56,933 bases of DNA from an uncultured Bacteroidales bacterium. GTDB taxonomy: Bacteria; Bacteroidota; Bacteroidia; Bacteroidales; Paludibacteraceae. Below are positions 33,263 to 42,600 of this stretch, in pieces. The notes under the pieces were generated by a model. The model was not told the DNA's origin. It did not search any database and saw only the letters and a list, made by a program, of their open reading frames with translations. A program made the position numbers and the translations under genes. Every line of letters starts with the position of its first letter. The stretch's first letter is position 1. The stretch spans positions 1 to 56,933 of the forward strand of contig CAMOGT010000006.1 of the NCBI GenBank assembly GCA_946614295.1, in the 5' to 3' direction.

Positions 33263-34714
33263 TTATCCTACGGAACCTTCAAGACTCACCTGCAGCAGTT
33301 TCTGCGCCTCGACGGCAAACTCCATCGGGAGCTTGTCCATCACTTCCTTGGCATAGCCGTTGACGATCAGCCCCACGGCGTCCTCTGTGCTGATTCCGCG
33401 CTGGCGGCAGTAGAAGAGCTGGTCCTCGTTAATCTTGGAGGTCGTGGCTTCGTGCTCCACCGTTGCCGTAGGGTTCGAGATAATCATATCCGGGAAAGTG
33501 TGTGCGCCGCATTTGTCGCCCAAGAGCAGACTGTCGCATTGGCTGTAGTTACGGGCATTCTCCGCCTTGTAACCCATCTTGACCAGCCCCCGGTACGCGT
33601 TCTGGCTGTGCCCGGCAGAGATACCTTTGGAGACAATACGCGAACGCGTGTTCTTACCGATATGGATCATCTTGGTTCCCGTATCCGCCTGCTGGTAGTT
33701 ATTGGTGACGGCGACGGAATAGAACTCCGCCGTAGAATTGTCGCCGCGGAGGATACAGGACGGGTATTTCCATGTGATGGCGGAACCGGTCTCGACCTGG
33801 GTCCAAGACAGACGCGCGTTCTCATACGTGATGCCGCGTTTGGTAACGAAATTATAGATACCTCCCTTGCCGTTTTTGTCGCCCGGATACCAGTTCTGCA
33901 CGGTCGAATACTTGACCTCCGCGTCCTTGCGCACCACGATCTCCACGATGGCTGCATGCAACTGGTTCTCATCCCTCATCGGAGCCGTACAACCCTCTAA
34001 ATACGAGAGATACGCACCTTCGTCGGCAATCAAAAGCGTGCGCTCGAACTGACCCGTCTTACCGGCATTGATACGAAAATAGGTACTCAACTCCATCGGA
34101 CAGCGGACGCCTTTCGGCACATAGACAAAACTGCCGTCGGAGAAAACAGCGCTATTCAGCGCCGCGTAGAAATTATCCGTCGGCGGAACCACCGACCCAA
34201 GATATTCCTTCACCAGATCGGGGTGCTCGCGCACGGCTTCGGAGATAGAACAGAAGATGATTCCTTTCTCCGCCAGCGTCTCCCGGAAAGTGGTTTTGAC
34301 AGAGACCGAATCCATAACCGCATCGACCGCCATATTGCCCGCCAATGCCGCCCGTTCCTCCAGAGGTATTCCGAGTTTGTCAAAGGTCTTCATGATCTCC
34401 GCATCAATCTCGTCGTCTTTTGTCTTTTGGCTCTCGTCTTTCGGCTTTTTCGTCTTCGGCGCCGCGTAATAGGAGATCGCCTGAAAATCTATCTCAGGTA
34501 TCTCCAGATGCGCCCAGGTCGGCACTTTCATCGTCTGCCATTTGCGGAAAGCCTTGAGCCGGAACTCCAGAAGCCATTCGGGTTCACCCTTCTTCGCCGA
34601 AATCAACCGGACAATCTCTTCGTTCAGCCCTGCCGGTACAATATCCGTCTCCACGTCGGTCGTGAAGCCGTATTTGTATTCCTGCGTGGTTATATCTTTG
34701 ATTAACTCATCCAT
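33263..34714 (-). CDS. sufB: Fe-S cluster assembly scaffold protein SufB
   Basis: 483 aa, full length. With SufC and SufD, SufB builds Fe-S clusters using sulfur that SufS/SufE take from cysteine. Recognisable blocks: [62 protein letters not shown] (conserved Cys region), [17 protein letters not shown], and [21 protein letters not shown]. sufC, sufD and sufS are not adjacent. A tRNA-Cys gene and a hairpin lie directly upstream; the ATG is 7 nt after that hairpin. A heptamer array codes [13 protein letters not shown] (34417-34451). Confidence 0.95.
   Translation of the reverse strand: MDELIKDITTQEYKYGFTTDVETDIVPAGLNEEIVRLISAKKGEPEWLLEFRLKAFRKWQTMKVPTWAHLEIPEIDFQAISYYAAPKTKKPKDESQKTKDDEIDAEIMKTFDKLGIPLEERAALAGNMAVDAVMDSVSVKTTFRETLAEKGIIFCSISEAVREHPDLVKEYLGSVVPPTDNFYAALNSAVFSDGSFVYVPKGVRCPMELSTYFRINAGKTGQFERTLLIADEGAYLSYLEGCTAPMRDENQLHAAIVEIVVRKDAEVKYSTVQNWYPGDKNGKGGIYNFVTKRGITYENARLSWTQVETGSAITWKYPSCILRGDNSTAEFYSVAVTNNYQQADTGTKMIHIGKNTRSRIVSKGISAGHSQNAYRGLVKMGYKAENARNYSQCDSLLLGDKCGAHTFPDMIISNPTATVEHEATTSKINEDQLFYCRQRGISTEDAVGLIVNGYAKEVMDKLPMEFAVEAQKLLQVSLEGSVG
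34417..34451. repeat. CTTTTGT/CTTTCGG heptamer array in sufB
   Basis: Five 7-bp units starting CT, coding a Lys/Asp-rich linker between the SYYAAPK and [10 protein letters not shown] segments of SufB. Confidence 0.9.
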
Positions 34715-34721
34715 ATAAAAT

Positions 34722-34745
34722 AAGCCGCCATCATGTTGGCGGCTT
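34722..34745 (-). terminator. Hairpin (attenuator-like) between tRNA-Cys and sufB
   Basis: Perfect 8-bp stem AAGCCGCC/GGCGGCTT with an 8-nt loop, followed by ATTTTAT and then the sufB ATG. Its first base is the last A of the encoded tRNA CCA end. It looks like an intrinsic terminator placed so that sufB expression needs readthrough. Confidence 0.75.
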
Positions 34746-34819
34746 GGAGGCCGGTAGCGGAGTCAAACCGCTCTATACGGTTTTGCAGACCGCTGACTAA
34801 GTCGCTCATCCAACCGGCC
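34745..34819 (-). tRNA. tRNA-Cys(GCA) with encoded CCA
   Basis: Acceptor stem GGCCGGT/ACCGGCC, discriminator U, CCA encoded. Anticodon loop CTGCAAA between GCGGT and ACCGT (GCA). D-arm GAT-GAGCGACTTA-GTC and T-arm AGCGG-TTTGACT-CCGCT. The invariant G19 is A and C56 is U, so the tertiary pair is A19-U56 in place of G19-C56. Confidence 0.93.
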
Positions 34820-34837
34820 AAATTTGCAAAGCGGGTG

Positions 34838-34868
34838 CAAAGGTAGTACTTTTTTTTGACATATGCAA
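34838..34868 (-). promoter_or_regulatory. Promoter of tRNA-Cys-sufB
   Basis: Minus strand: TTGCATATGTCA, 11-bp spacer, TACCTTTG, 18 nt before the tRNA 5' end. Confidence 0.87.
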
Positions 34869-34907
34869 ATATTTGCACAAAAAAAGTACAATTTGCAATG
34901 CTTTTTC

Positions 34908-35783
34908 TCAAAAAAGACTCAAATCGGCATCCGTGATGGTCCCTTTTGTGCGTTTTTTGCCACGTGACGGCGGCTGACTGCTGCCAGCTGACGGCTGACT
35001 GCTGACGGCTGAAGGCTTAGGGCTGAGTACCTTCAATATAATCTGCCTGGTCTGGTCGTCCGTCCATTTGCATTTATCCACTATCCACTCCAGATAACTG
35101 CGGTCAATCCGCATCATCGACTCGATCGACTCGCCCTTATGGCCGCCCTGCGTGAGGTAGTAATAACCGCCCTTCTTCGTCAGCCAGCGGTCAAAGCAGA
35201 TAAACCCGAACTCATCCCGCTGCGCCCATTCCCAGCCGTGGGCCGCCACCTGTGCCTTGAACACCTCAATCGTCGCCATCACGTCGTCCAGCGAGTTATG
35301 CGCGCCCTCGAACGGATGACCGTAATACCGCGTGTAAGCCGAGGTGAGGTTATTATGCACTTTCTCTCCGTTCTCATCAACCATTCCTGCTGTATGAATA
35401 CGCTCTAACAGCAGCGCGTCGTACCATGTCCGGCCCTCGAACCGGAAATTCAGACCGAGCCGCTGGAGGTTGTAATGCAGAATCGGTGCATCATAGCCGT
35501 TGCCGTTATAGGAGAGAAAATCGCAACCCTCGGTGAACGCCACCAGATCGTCATACACGCTCCTGAGGCTCACGCCGTGCTCCAACAGGAACGGCTTGCT
35601 GATATGGTGTACCGCTTCCGCCTCCGCAGGGATCGTAAAATCCCCTTCCGGCAGGATATACCAGTCCCGCTGGTCCACAACGGACCAGTCCGCCGTCTCC
35701 ACTTTTACCAACGATAGTTGGATAATATGCTCTTTCTGCACATCCAGACCCGTGGTCTCTGTATCAAAACAAACAAGCGTCAT
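34908..35783 (-). CDS. DnaQ-like 3'-5' exonuclease (DEDDh)
   Basis: 291 aa. Exo motifs: VCFDTETTGLD (DxE, about 4-14), FLSYNGNGYDAPIL (ExoII Asp, about 90-103), and HNSLDDVMAT (ExoIII His/Asp, about 162-171). Homologues proofread DNA or trim nucleic acids. A central extension (about 175-250) ends in an 8-unit heptamer array coding a Ser/Pro/Gln-rich linker, then a basic tail RGKKRTKGTITDADLSLF. It overlaps the RlmI-like gene by 4 nt. Confidence 0.88.
   Translation of the reverse strand: MTLVCFDTETTGLDVQKEHIIQLSLVKVETADWSVVDQRDWYILPEGDFTIPAEAEAVHHISKPFLLEHGVSLRSVYDDLVAFTEGCDFLSYNGNGYDAPILHYNLQRLGLNFRFEGRTWYDALLLERIHTAGMVDENGEKVHNNLTSAYTRYYGHPFEGAHNSLDDVMATIEVFKAQVAAHGWEWAQRDEFGFICFDRWLTKKGGYYYLTQGGHKGESIESMMRIDRSYLEWIVDKCKWTDDQTRQIILKVLSPKPSAVSSQPSAGSSQPPSRGKKRTKGTITDADLSLF
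34973..35028. repeat. GCTGAC(G/T) heptamer array (8 units) in the exonuclease gene
   Basis: Eight consecutive 7-bp units starting GCTG or GCTT, the longest pure heptamer run in the window. In the coding frame it reads PKPSAVSSQPSAGSSQPP. It is the reverse complement of the word at 4905-4932. Confidence 0.95.
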
Positions 35784-37045
35784 TCTATATATAGTACTAA
35801 TCCTTTCAGGTACTCGCCTTCGGGGTGGTAGATATTAATCGGATGGTCCTGGGGCTGGTGGAGCTGGTGCAATATCCGCACTTTGCGTCCCACCTGCGCC
35901 GCCGCGCTGAACACCGCCAGCCGGAACGCCTCTTTGTCCACCGCCTGCGAGCAGCTGAACGTGAACAGGATACCGCCCGGACGGATCATCTCGATAGCTT
36001 TGGCATTGATCCTCTGGTAACCGCGCAAGGCGTTCTTCACCGCGTCGCGGTGCTTGGCGAACGCCGGCGGGTCCAATATAATAAGATCATACGTGCGCCC
36101 TTGCGCCTTCTGCGCGCTCAGGTACTCGAACGCGTCCGCCGTCACCGCAGTATGGTTCGTAGCTTCCGGGAAGTTCCTCGCCACATTGACGTTCACCAGG
36201 TCTATTGCCTTCTGACTCACATCCACCGAATCGACCGTCTTGGCGCCGCCACGCAGTGCGTACAGACTGAATCCGCCCGTGTAGCAAAACATATTCAGCA
36301 CGTCTTTGCCGTCCGCATACCGCTCTACCAGCGCCCTGTTCTCCCGTTGGTCAATGAAGAATCCCGTCTTCTGTCCCCGCAGCCAGTCAATGCGGAACTG
36401 CAATCCGTTCTCCACACTCCAGAATTCGTCACTCCGGCTTTTGTCTTTGAGCGAAGCGGTCTTTTGACTTTCGACTAACCATCCTGTTTTCTCGCCTTCG
36501 ATGGCTGCCTTGAACGGCAAGGTATCGTCGCTCTTATAATAGATATTCTGCACCTGCGGCACCTCCGCTAATATTGCCTCCGCAATCTCTTTCCGGCACA
36601 CGTGCATACCCACCGAATGCGCCTGAATAACGGCGGTCCCGGCATACACATCCACGATCAGTCCCGGCAGAAAATCGCCCTCGCCATGAATGAGACGGAA
36701 GGTGTTATTCTCCTTCGTACATCGTACATCGTCCCTTCGTACATCAGCCAAACCAAGCGTTTGGCGCACTTGGTATGCCGCACGGATTCGCTCGCGCCAG
36801 AAATCCTCGGGCAACTGCTCCACCCCGAACGCCAGTATGCGCACGGCGATGGAACCCACCTGCCAGTGTCCGACGCCCAGCACTTCATTCGCAGCCGAAT
36901 AGACCGCCACCAACTCGCCCTCTTCAGGCGCGTCACCTTTATGCGTAGTGTCCAGCAATACGCGGCCTATCGCCCCGCTGAACACCCACGGATGAAAACG
37001 CTTGAGTGACTCCTCTTTATGTGGTTTTAAGAAAACAGCTGTCAT
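35780..37045 (-). CDS. rlmI: RlmI-like 23S rRNA cytosine-C5 methyltransferase
   Basis: 421 aa. N-terminal PUA-like domain (KPHKEESLKRFHPWVFSGAI), central EEHG-like fold, and a class I SAM methyltransferase with VLNMFCYTGGFSLYAL (SAM loop), ILDPPAFAKH (motif IV), and TFSCSQAVD (catalytic Cys region). It methylates rRNA cytosine. Three arrays touch it: 36438-36474 (KTASLKDKSRSDEF), 36716-36744 (RRDDVRCTKE) and the start codon region at 37043-37070. Confidence 0.9.
   Translation of the reverse strand: MTAVFLKPHKEESLKRFHPWVFSGAIGRVLLDTTHKGDAPEEGELVAVYSAANEVLGVGHWQVGSIAVRILAFGVEQLPEDFWRERIRAAYQVRQTLGLADVRRDDVRCTKENNTFRLIHGEGDFLPGLIVDVYAGTAVIQAHSVGMHVCRKEIAEAILAEVPQVQNIYYKSDDTLPFKAAIEGEKTGWLVESQKTASLKDKSRSDEFWSVENGLQFRIDWLRGQKTGFFIDQRENRALVERYADGKDVLNMFCYTGGFSLYALRGGAKTVDSVDVSQKAIDLVNVNVARNFPEATNHTAVTADAFEYLSAQKAQGRTYDLIILDPPAFAKHRDAVKNALRGYQRINAKAIEMIRPGGILFTFSCSQAVDKEAFRLAVFSAAAQVGRKVRILHQLHQPQDHPINIYHPEGEYLKGLVLYIE
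36438..36474. repeat. CTTT-heptamer array with GAG-n-CGGT core in rlmI
   Basis: CTTTTGT, CTTTGAG, core cgaagCGGT, CTTTTGA, CTTTCGA. The same layout as the intergenic array at 5761-5797, here translated. Confidence 0.9.
36716..36744. repeat. CGTACAT heptamer array in rlmI
   Basis: Three CGTACAT units plus one degenerate 8-mer. The reverse complement word (GATGTAC) is in the ABC gene at 39066-39094. Confidence 0.88.
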
Positions 37046-37070
37046 CTTTCACTTTTCATCTTTCATCTTA
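37043..37070. repeat. CATCTTT heptamer array between rlmI and the nucleosidase
   Basis: Four 7-bp units that make up the entire intergenic spacer, from the rlmI ATG (37043-37045) to the stop codon of the preceding gene (37068-37070). Confidence 0.93.
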
Positions 37071-37565
37071 CTCCACTCCGTGGGTCAAGTCGTGATACGA
37101 ATGCAGGCTCAGGTTGTCACTCACATACTTGAGGCTATGCAAATGCTTGAAACCCAGTGCCGCGATGAACGCCAACTCCATGTCAAACACGCAGTCCTTA
37201 TACTCCGATGCCAGCACAAAATCGCAGTTGGTATAGCAGATGGCGCGCTTGATCTCCCTTCCCTTCAGGGAGGGGATGGGGGTAAGCCTCAGCTCCGGTT
37301 CCTCATACGTCACATTCGGGTGATTCAGTCTCACTTCCGTCACCTCTGCCCAAGAGCCCACCTCAAAGTTCGCACTGCCGGCATAGCCGATATTATAGAC
37401 CTCCGCCTCGCGGTCAAGCCCCTGCAGCGAACGGATGATATTGATCCCGCCGACACCCGTATAGATGAGCTCGGCGTCACTCAGATCCAGACCGAAGGTC
37501 TCCCGCACCTGATCCCGCAGCTTATGCTCGCCTTCTTCAGCCATTACTACATATTTCTTTGCCAT
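37068..37565 (-). CDS. MTA/SAH nucleosidase-like phosphorylase-fold protein, short
   Basis: 165 aa from the ATG at 37565 (MAKKYVVMAEEGEHKL), just downstream of the promoter; a 205-aa frame start upstream is rejected. Shows TGVGGINIIRSLQ, YNIGYAGSANF, CVFDMELAFIAAL (the purine-site Met-Glu motif), and LKYVSDNLSLHSYHD (catalytic Asp region). Shorter than typical MTA/SAH nucleosidases (about 230 aa). A PSLKGREI loop is GGGA/CCCT-rich. Confidence 0.75.
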   Translation of the reverse strand: MAKKYVVMAEEGEHKLRDQVRETFGLDLSDAELIYTGVGGINIIRSLQGLDREAEVYNIGYAGSANFEVGSWAEVTEVRLNHPNVTYEEPELRLTPIPSLKGREIKRAICYTNCDFVLASEYKDCVFDMELAFIAALGFKHLHSLKYVSDNLSLHSYHDLTHGVE

Positions 37566-37583
37566 AGTTCTTGAATTTGGGCA

Positions 37584-37614
37584 CAAAGGTACTGCTTTTT
37601 TCTGACATACGCAA
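37584..37614 (-). promoter_or_regulatory. Promoter of the nucleosidase-rlmI-exonuclease run
   Basis: Minus strand: TTGCGTATGTCA, 11-bp spacer, TACCTTTG. Directly fused to the U-tract of the ruvB terminator. Confidence 0.86.
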
Positions 37615-37644
37615 AAAAAATCGCCCCCAAAGGACGATTTTTTG
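37613..37644 (-). terminator. Terminator of the efflux-ruvB operon
   Basis: Minus strand: stem ATCGTCC/GGGCGAT with a 5-nt loop and eight T, nearly identical to the terminator at 4286-4314, including the fused promoter that follows. Confidence 0.88.
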
Positions 37645-37691
37645 TTTGGCTCTGCAACAATGTGCTTCCTTAACCAAGAAACCATGCCGTT

Positions 37692-38708
37692 TTAGAAGAT
37701 CGTTTGCTGACCGTCAGATGAAAGAGGTGTCTTGCCGAGATGTTGGTACGCCAGAGGCGTTGCTTCGCGTCCGCGCGGGGTACGTTTGATGAAACCTTCC
37801 TTGATCAAGTAAGGCTCATAGACATCCTCGATCGTGCCGGCATCTTCGCCCATGGCGGTAGCGATGGTATTGAGTCCGACAGGACCGCCGCGGAACTTAT
37901 CGATGATGGTCGTCAGGAGTTTGTTATCAATCTGGTCGAGACCGAAGGTATCGATATTCAGTGCCTCGAGGGCATATTGGGCGATCTCCAGATCGATAGC
38001 ACCATCTCCCTTGACCTGCGCAAAATCACGTACGCGGCGCAGCAAGGCATTGGCGATACGGGGCGTACCACGCGAACGGCGGGCGATCTCTCCGGCGGCT
38101 TTCTCATTGATCTCAACGCCAAGCAGTCCGGCGGAACGTTTGACAATACCGGCGAGGATGTCGGCATCGTAGTACTCGAGATGGCAGTTGATACCAAAAC
38201 GGGCACGGAGCGGGCTGGTCAAAAGACCCGAACGGGTTGTGGCACCGATGAGAGTGAAGGGGTTGAGGTCGATCTGGATAGTACGTGCGGACGGACCCTT
38301 GTCAATCATAATATCGATACGGTAGTCCTCCATCGCGGAATAGAGATACTCCTCCACAATCGGACTCAGACGATGTATCTCATCTATGAAGAGCACATCG
38401 TTGGGCTCCAGCGAAGTGAGCAGCCCGGCAAGGTCACCGGGTTTGTCCAACACAGGACCGGAGGTAACCTTAAAGCCTACGCCTAATTCGTTGGCGATGA
38501 TATTGGAAAGGGTAGTCTTACCGAGACCCGGAGGGCCAAAAAGTAGCACGTGATCCAGCGACTCACCGCGCAGTTTGGCTGCCTCGACGAAGATCTTGAG
38601 GTTCGATGTCACTTTGGACTGACCCGCAAAATCGGCGAAGCATAAGGGACGGAGGGCGGAGTCTTGCTCCTTCTCGGTCATTTGGTTTCGGATGTCAAAT
38701 TCTGCCAT
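37692..38708 (-). CDS. ruvB: Holliday junction branch migration helicase RuvB
   Basis: 338 aa, full length. [12 protein letters not shown] near the N-terminus, Walker [11 protein letters not shown] (about 59), Walker [11 protein letters not shown] (about 107), [17 protein letters not shown] sensor and arginine finger, and a winged-helix C-terminal part with [17 protein letters not shown]. Overlaps the ABC gene by 1 nt. Confidence 0.97.
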   Translation of the reverse strand: MAEFDIRNQMTEKEQDSALRPLCFADFAGQSKVTSNLKIFVEAAKLRGESLDHVLLFGPPGLGKTTLSNIIANELGVGFKVTSGPVLDKPGDLAGLLTSLEPNDVLFIDEIHRLSPIVEEYLYSAMEDYRIDIMIDKGPSARTIQIDLNPFTLIGATTRSGLLTSPLRARFGINCHLEYYDADILAGIVKRSAGLLGVEINEKAAGEIARRSRGTPRIANALLRRVRDFAQVKGDGAIDLEIAQYALEALNIDTFGLDQIDNKLLTTIIDKFRGGPVGLNTIATAMGEDAGTIEDVYEPYLIKEGFIKRTPRGREATPLAYQHLGKTPLSSDGQQTIF

Positions 38709-39379
38709 TATTGGGTTACATTGTGGAACAATTGTTCCAGATTATCTATTTCTTCAATGGGTTCATCGGCTTTGATGGTACCGTGGTCCAAAATGATGAC
38801 GCGGTCGCACATCTCACGCACCTCCTGCATGATATGCGTAGAGAGGATGACGGTACGGTCTTTGCCTAAGTTCTTGATGAGGGCACGGATCTCGACGAGC
38901 TGGTTGGGGTCCAGACCGGTGGTCGGTTCATCGAGGATAAGCAGCTGCGGATCACCCAGCAGTGCCTGGGCAAGCCCTACGCGCTGGCGGTAACCTTTGC
39001 TTAACTCGCGTATATGCTTGTGCCGCTCAGGACTGAGACCTACAAGCTCGATGAGACCATCAATAGATGTACGAAGGTCGGATGTGCGATGTACGAGGGA
39101 TTCCGGCAAGGTCAGACCTGCCATGAACTCCAAGTACTCAGAGACGTACATATCCTCGTAGAGAGGGTTGTTCTCGGGGAGATACCCTATCCGTTGAGGT
39201 ACTTGTACGGTTCCCGAGTCTGCGCTCCAGAGCCCGATCAGGATCTTCATGAGGGTCGATTTGCCGGCGCCGTTAGGTCCCAGCAAGCCTACTATCTGAC
39301 CTGCAGGGATATCCAGGGACACATCTCTCAGCACCTGCTGAGCACCGAAAGACTTGTTTATATGTGCTATCTGAACCAT
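38708..39379 (-). CDS. ABC transporter ATP-binding protein (GldA/CcmA-like)
   Basis: 223 aa. Walker [14 protein letters not shown] (about 33), signature [16 protein letters not shown], Walker [17 protein letters not shown]-loop STHIM. It resembles the ATPases of ABC-2 type exporters such as GldA. No permease gene is adjacent, so its partner lies elsewhere. A GATGTAC heptamer array (39066-39094) codes [13 protein letters not shown] in the helical domain. Confidence 0.88.
   Translation of the reverse strand: MVQIAHINKSFGAQQVLRDVSLDIPAGQIVGLLGPNGAGKSTLMKILIGLWSADSGTVQVPQRIGYLPENNPLYEDMYVSEYLEFMAGLTLPESLVHRTSDLRTSIDGLIELVGLSPERHKHIRELSKGYRQRVGLAQALLGDPQLLILDEPTTGLDPNQLVEIRALIKNLGKDRTVILSTHIMQEVREMCDRVIILDHGTIKADEPIEEIDNLEQLFHNVTQ
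39066..39094. repeat. GATGTAC heptamer array in the ABC gene
   Basis: Three heptamers and one 8-mer; same word as 36716-36744 on the opposite strand. Confidence 0.85.
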
Positions 39380-39380
39380 C

Positions 39381-39674
39381 TTAGACAGTGGCTTCTATAT
39401 TCCATACAAAAGCGCGGACACCCACCTCCTCGTTGCGGAGGTCGAGTTTCTTGATGGACTCCAGGAGCGCGGGCACCTGCTCGTCTTCGACGACGGTGAT
39501 GACGCAACTGTTCATCTCGGGCCAGGCGTGGGTACCGCGGCGGGGTTCGCCGCCGTGGGTACCACGACCTTGCACTTGCTCAAAGAACGTGAAGCCTTTG
39601 ATTCCCAGAATATCCAACATATATTCCACACGACCGGTGTTGGCCTGATTAAAAACGATCATTACGGATTTCAT
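39381..39674 (-). CDS. P-II-like small protein in an efflux operon
   Basis: 97 aa. MKSVMIVFNQANTGRVEYML gives the first beta-alpha unit. A loop in the T-loop position, VQGRGTHGGEPRRGTHAW, is Gly/Arg-rich, and CVITVVEDEQVPALLESIKKL gives the second half of a ferredoxin-like fold. This matches the P-II (GlnB/CutA-like) superfamily in size and layout, without the uridylylated Tyr. Its ATG overlaps the RND pump stop codon (ATGA), so it is coupled to pump synthesis; a role sensing a ligand for the pump is an inference. Confidence 0.62.
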   Translation of the reverse strand: MKSVMIVFNQANTGRVEYMLDILGIKGFTFFEQVQGRGTHGGEPRRGTHAWPEMNSCVITVVEDEQVPALLESIKKLDLRNEEVGVRAFVWNIEATV

Positions 39675-42600
39675 TTCTCGTCTCCTTTCTTTACTTTGAG
39701 GTCCATGAAGATGAATTTCTTGCGGAGGGCTTCCTGTTTGTCACGGTCGCCGTGGCGGGACATAACACCGTAAAGCACAGGCACTACGTACAGCGTCAGG
39801 AAAGTCGAGACGGTCAGACCACCGATGACGACAATACCCAGCGGCTGCCACATCTCGGCACCTTCACCGGACGAAACCGCCATAGGAATCATACCGAGGA
39901 TGGTAGTGAACGCCGTCATGAGGACGGGACGGATACGGCTGCGTCCGGACATCTGGATAGCCTGGTTCAACTCGTAGCCACGCTCGCGCATGAGGTTGAT
40001 ATAGTCCACAAGCACGATACCGTTCTTCACCACAATACCCACCAGGAGCACCAGACCGAGGGCACCGATCATATCCAGTGAACGACCTGTGAGCCAGAGG
40101 GCTACGATGACACCCGAGAGGGCAAACGGGATAGAGAACATGATGATTGCAGGCATCCGGAGTGACTCGAACTGCGACGCCATGACGATATATACCAACA
40201 GGATAATCATCAGGCCGAGCAGAATCATGTCGGAGAAAGTATCCTGCTGCGTCTCGTAGTTACCGCCGATATGGGTGGAGTAACCGACAGGGATGTCGAG
40301 TTGCGGAACGACCTCCGTCTCAATCGCTTTCGCCAGTTCACCAAGGGTGGTGTTGTACGGCGTAGCCTTGACGGTGACGATACGCTGGCGCGCCTTACGC
40401 TCGATGGTAGGCGGTGCCCAGTATTCGCCGACCGTAGCCACCTCGGACAGTTTGACGGTCTTGCCCGTCGCTGTCGGGATAGAGAGGTTGAGGATGTCGG
40501 AGATCGAGTTGCGGTCCTCCTCCATGAGGCGTACCACGATATCGTACTCCGAACCGTCGTCCTTGAGGTAACCGCACGCCATACCTGCCACGCGGTTGCG
40601 GAGGTAGGTAGAGATGGTAGCGGAACTCAATCCGAGGCGCGACGCTTTCTCTTTATCTACAGTAATCTTGATATCCGGACGGTCGTCCTCGCGGGAGATA
40701 TTCACGTCGCGGGCACCGGGCAGTTGCGAGATGAGCTGACGGCACTGCTCCGCCATCTGGGAAGTCTTGTCAAAGTCATAACCGTAAATCTCCAAATCCA
40801 CCGTGTTACCGCCACCGGGACCTCCGGATGAAACAGCACACTGGTATTCGTTGATCTCCGGGTATTTAGCCATCTCCTGACGAAGGATCTCGGCAATAGT
40901 CCAGATGTCGCGGTCACGCTCCCACTTCTTAGGCAGACGGACGGTCATCTGAATCTTGTTGTTCATCGTCGAAGAGAAGAGGGCTGCGATAGAGGCATCA
41001 TCGTTGGAACCGGCGGAGGTGTTGATCAACTGAATCTCCGGCACGAGTTCCACGAAGCGCGCTTCCAGTTTACGGGCGGTCTTGAGGGTCTCCTCGATAC
41101 GCGTACCGCGCTGCAGCTTGACGGTAACGGTCAGACGGCCGTTATCCTGCTCCTGCATAAAGTCCGTACCGATCTTGCCTGCAAAGACAGGAATCAAAGA
41201 AGCGGCAAAGAACGCGATGAGGATAAGGAAGGTGAGTGCCTTGTGGTGCAGACACCAGCCCAGTGACTTGGCGTAATACTCGTCAATGACGTCAAGCATG
41301 TGCACCACCGTACGCTCGTACCAGCCTTTCTTGCCTGCCTCGTCGTCCACCAGATTGCCGTTCTCATCGACGTGCACTTTCTTGGCTTTCAGCAGTTTGG
41401 AGCAGAGCATAGGCGTCAGTGAGATAGCCACAAGAGTGGAGGTACAGCAGACTACCGTCACAATCCATCCAAGCTCGTGGAACATGATTCCCGCCATGCC
41501 GGAGAGCATGGTCAGCGGCACGAACACCACTACGAGCACGAGCGTAGTAGCAATAACGGACACCCAGACCTCGTTGGTGGCGTAGATAGACGCCTCATGC
41601 GGGTCCTCGCCGCGCTCCACGTGACGGGTGATATTCTCCAAGACCACAATCGCATCGTCCACCACCATACCGATAGCGATAGTGAGCGAACAGAGCGAGA
41701 TGATATTGAGCGACGAATCCGCCAAACCGAGGTAGATAAACGCCACGATGAGGGCGATAGGAATGGTGATACCGATGATGATCGTTGCACGCCATTTGCC
41801 GAGGAAGAAGAGTACCACGAGTACCACGAACAAGAGGGCGTAGAGCACGGACTCTTCAAGGGAGTTGATAGAGTTCTGGATATTCTCCGAGGAGTCGTAG
41901 ATCTTCTCGATCTTCACGTCCGTCGGGAGCTGTTTCTGTATCTTCGCCAGCTCGGCACGCACGTCGCGGCAGACCTGTACGGTGTTGGCACCGGTCTGCT
42001 TGGCGATGACCAGACGCACCGCCTCACGGCCGTTGGTCTTCTCATCCAGCGAGAGGTCCTTGATAGTATCCTTGACAGTAGCGATATCGCGGATGAAGAC
42101 CTGCTGGCCCTGCGGCGTCATGGCTACCATGAGGTTCTCTATCTCCGAGGACTCGATGTACTCCGAACGCACCTGCATCTGGTACTGCTCCTGCGGCATC
42201 TTGATCGTACCCGAAGAGAGGTTGAGGTTGTTCGCCGTAACGACCTGCCCCACCTGCTCCAGCGTAATACCGTAGGCGTCGAGTTTCTGCTGGTTGATAT
42301 TAACATACACATAGCGGTCCGGTGCACCCGAGAGGGAGATATTACCGATACCGTCTATATGGTTCAACTGCGGCACCACTTCGTCGTTCAGAATCTTATC
42401 CAGACCCGCGTAGGTCTCGTCTGCCGTGATGGAATACTGGCAGATAGGCATGGAGGACGTGGAGAGCTTGAAGATAACCGGCTTGGCGCAGTTGTCCGGC
42501 AGGTTGTTCGCCGCCATATCGACGAACGAACGCACGTCGTTCACCGCCTCGTCCATGTTACTACCCCACTCCAACTCCAGCGTCACCACGGAGATGTTAT

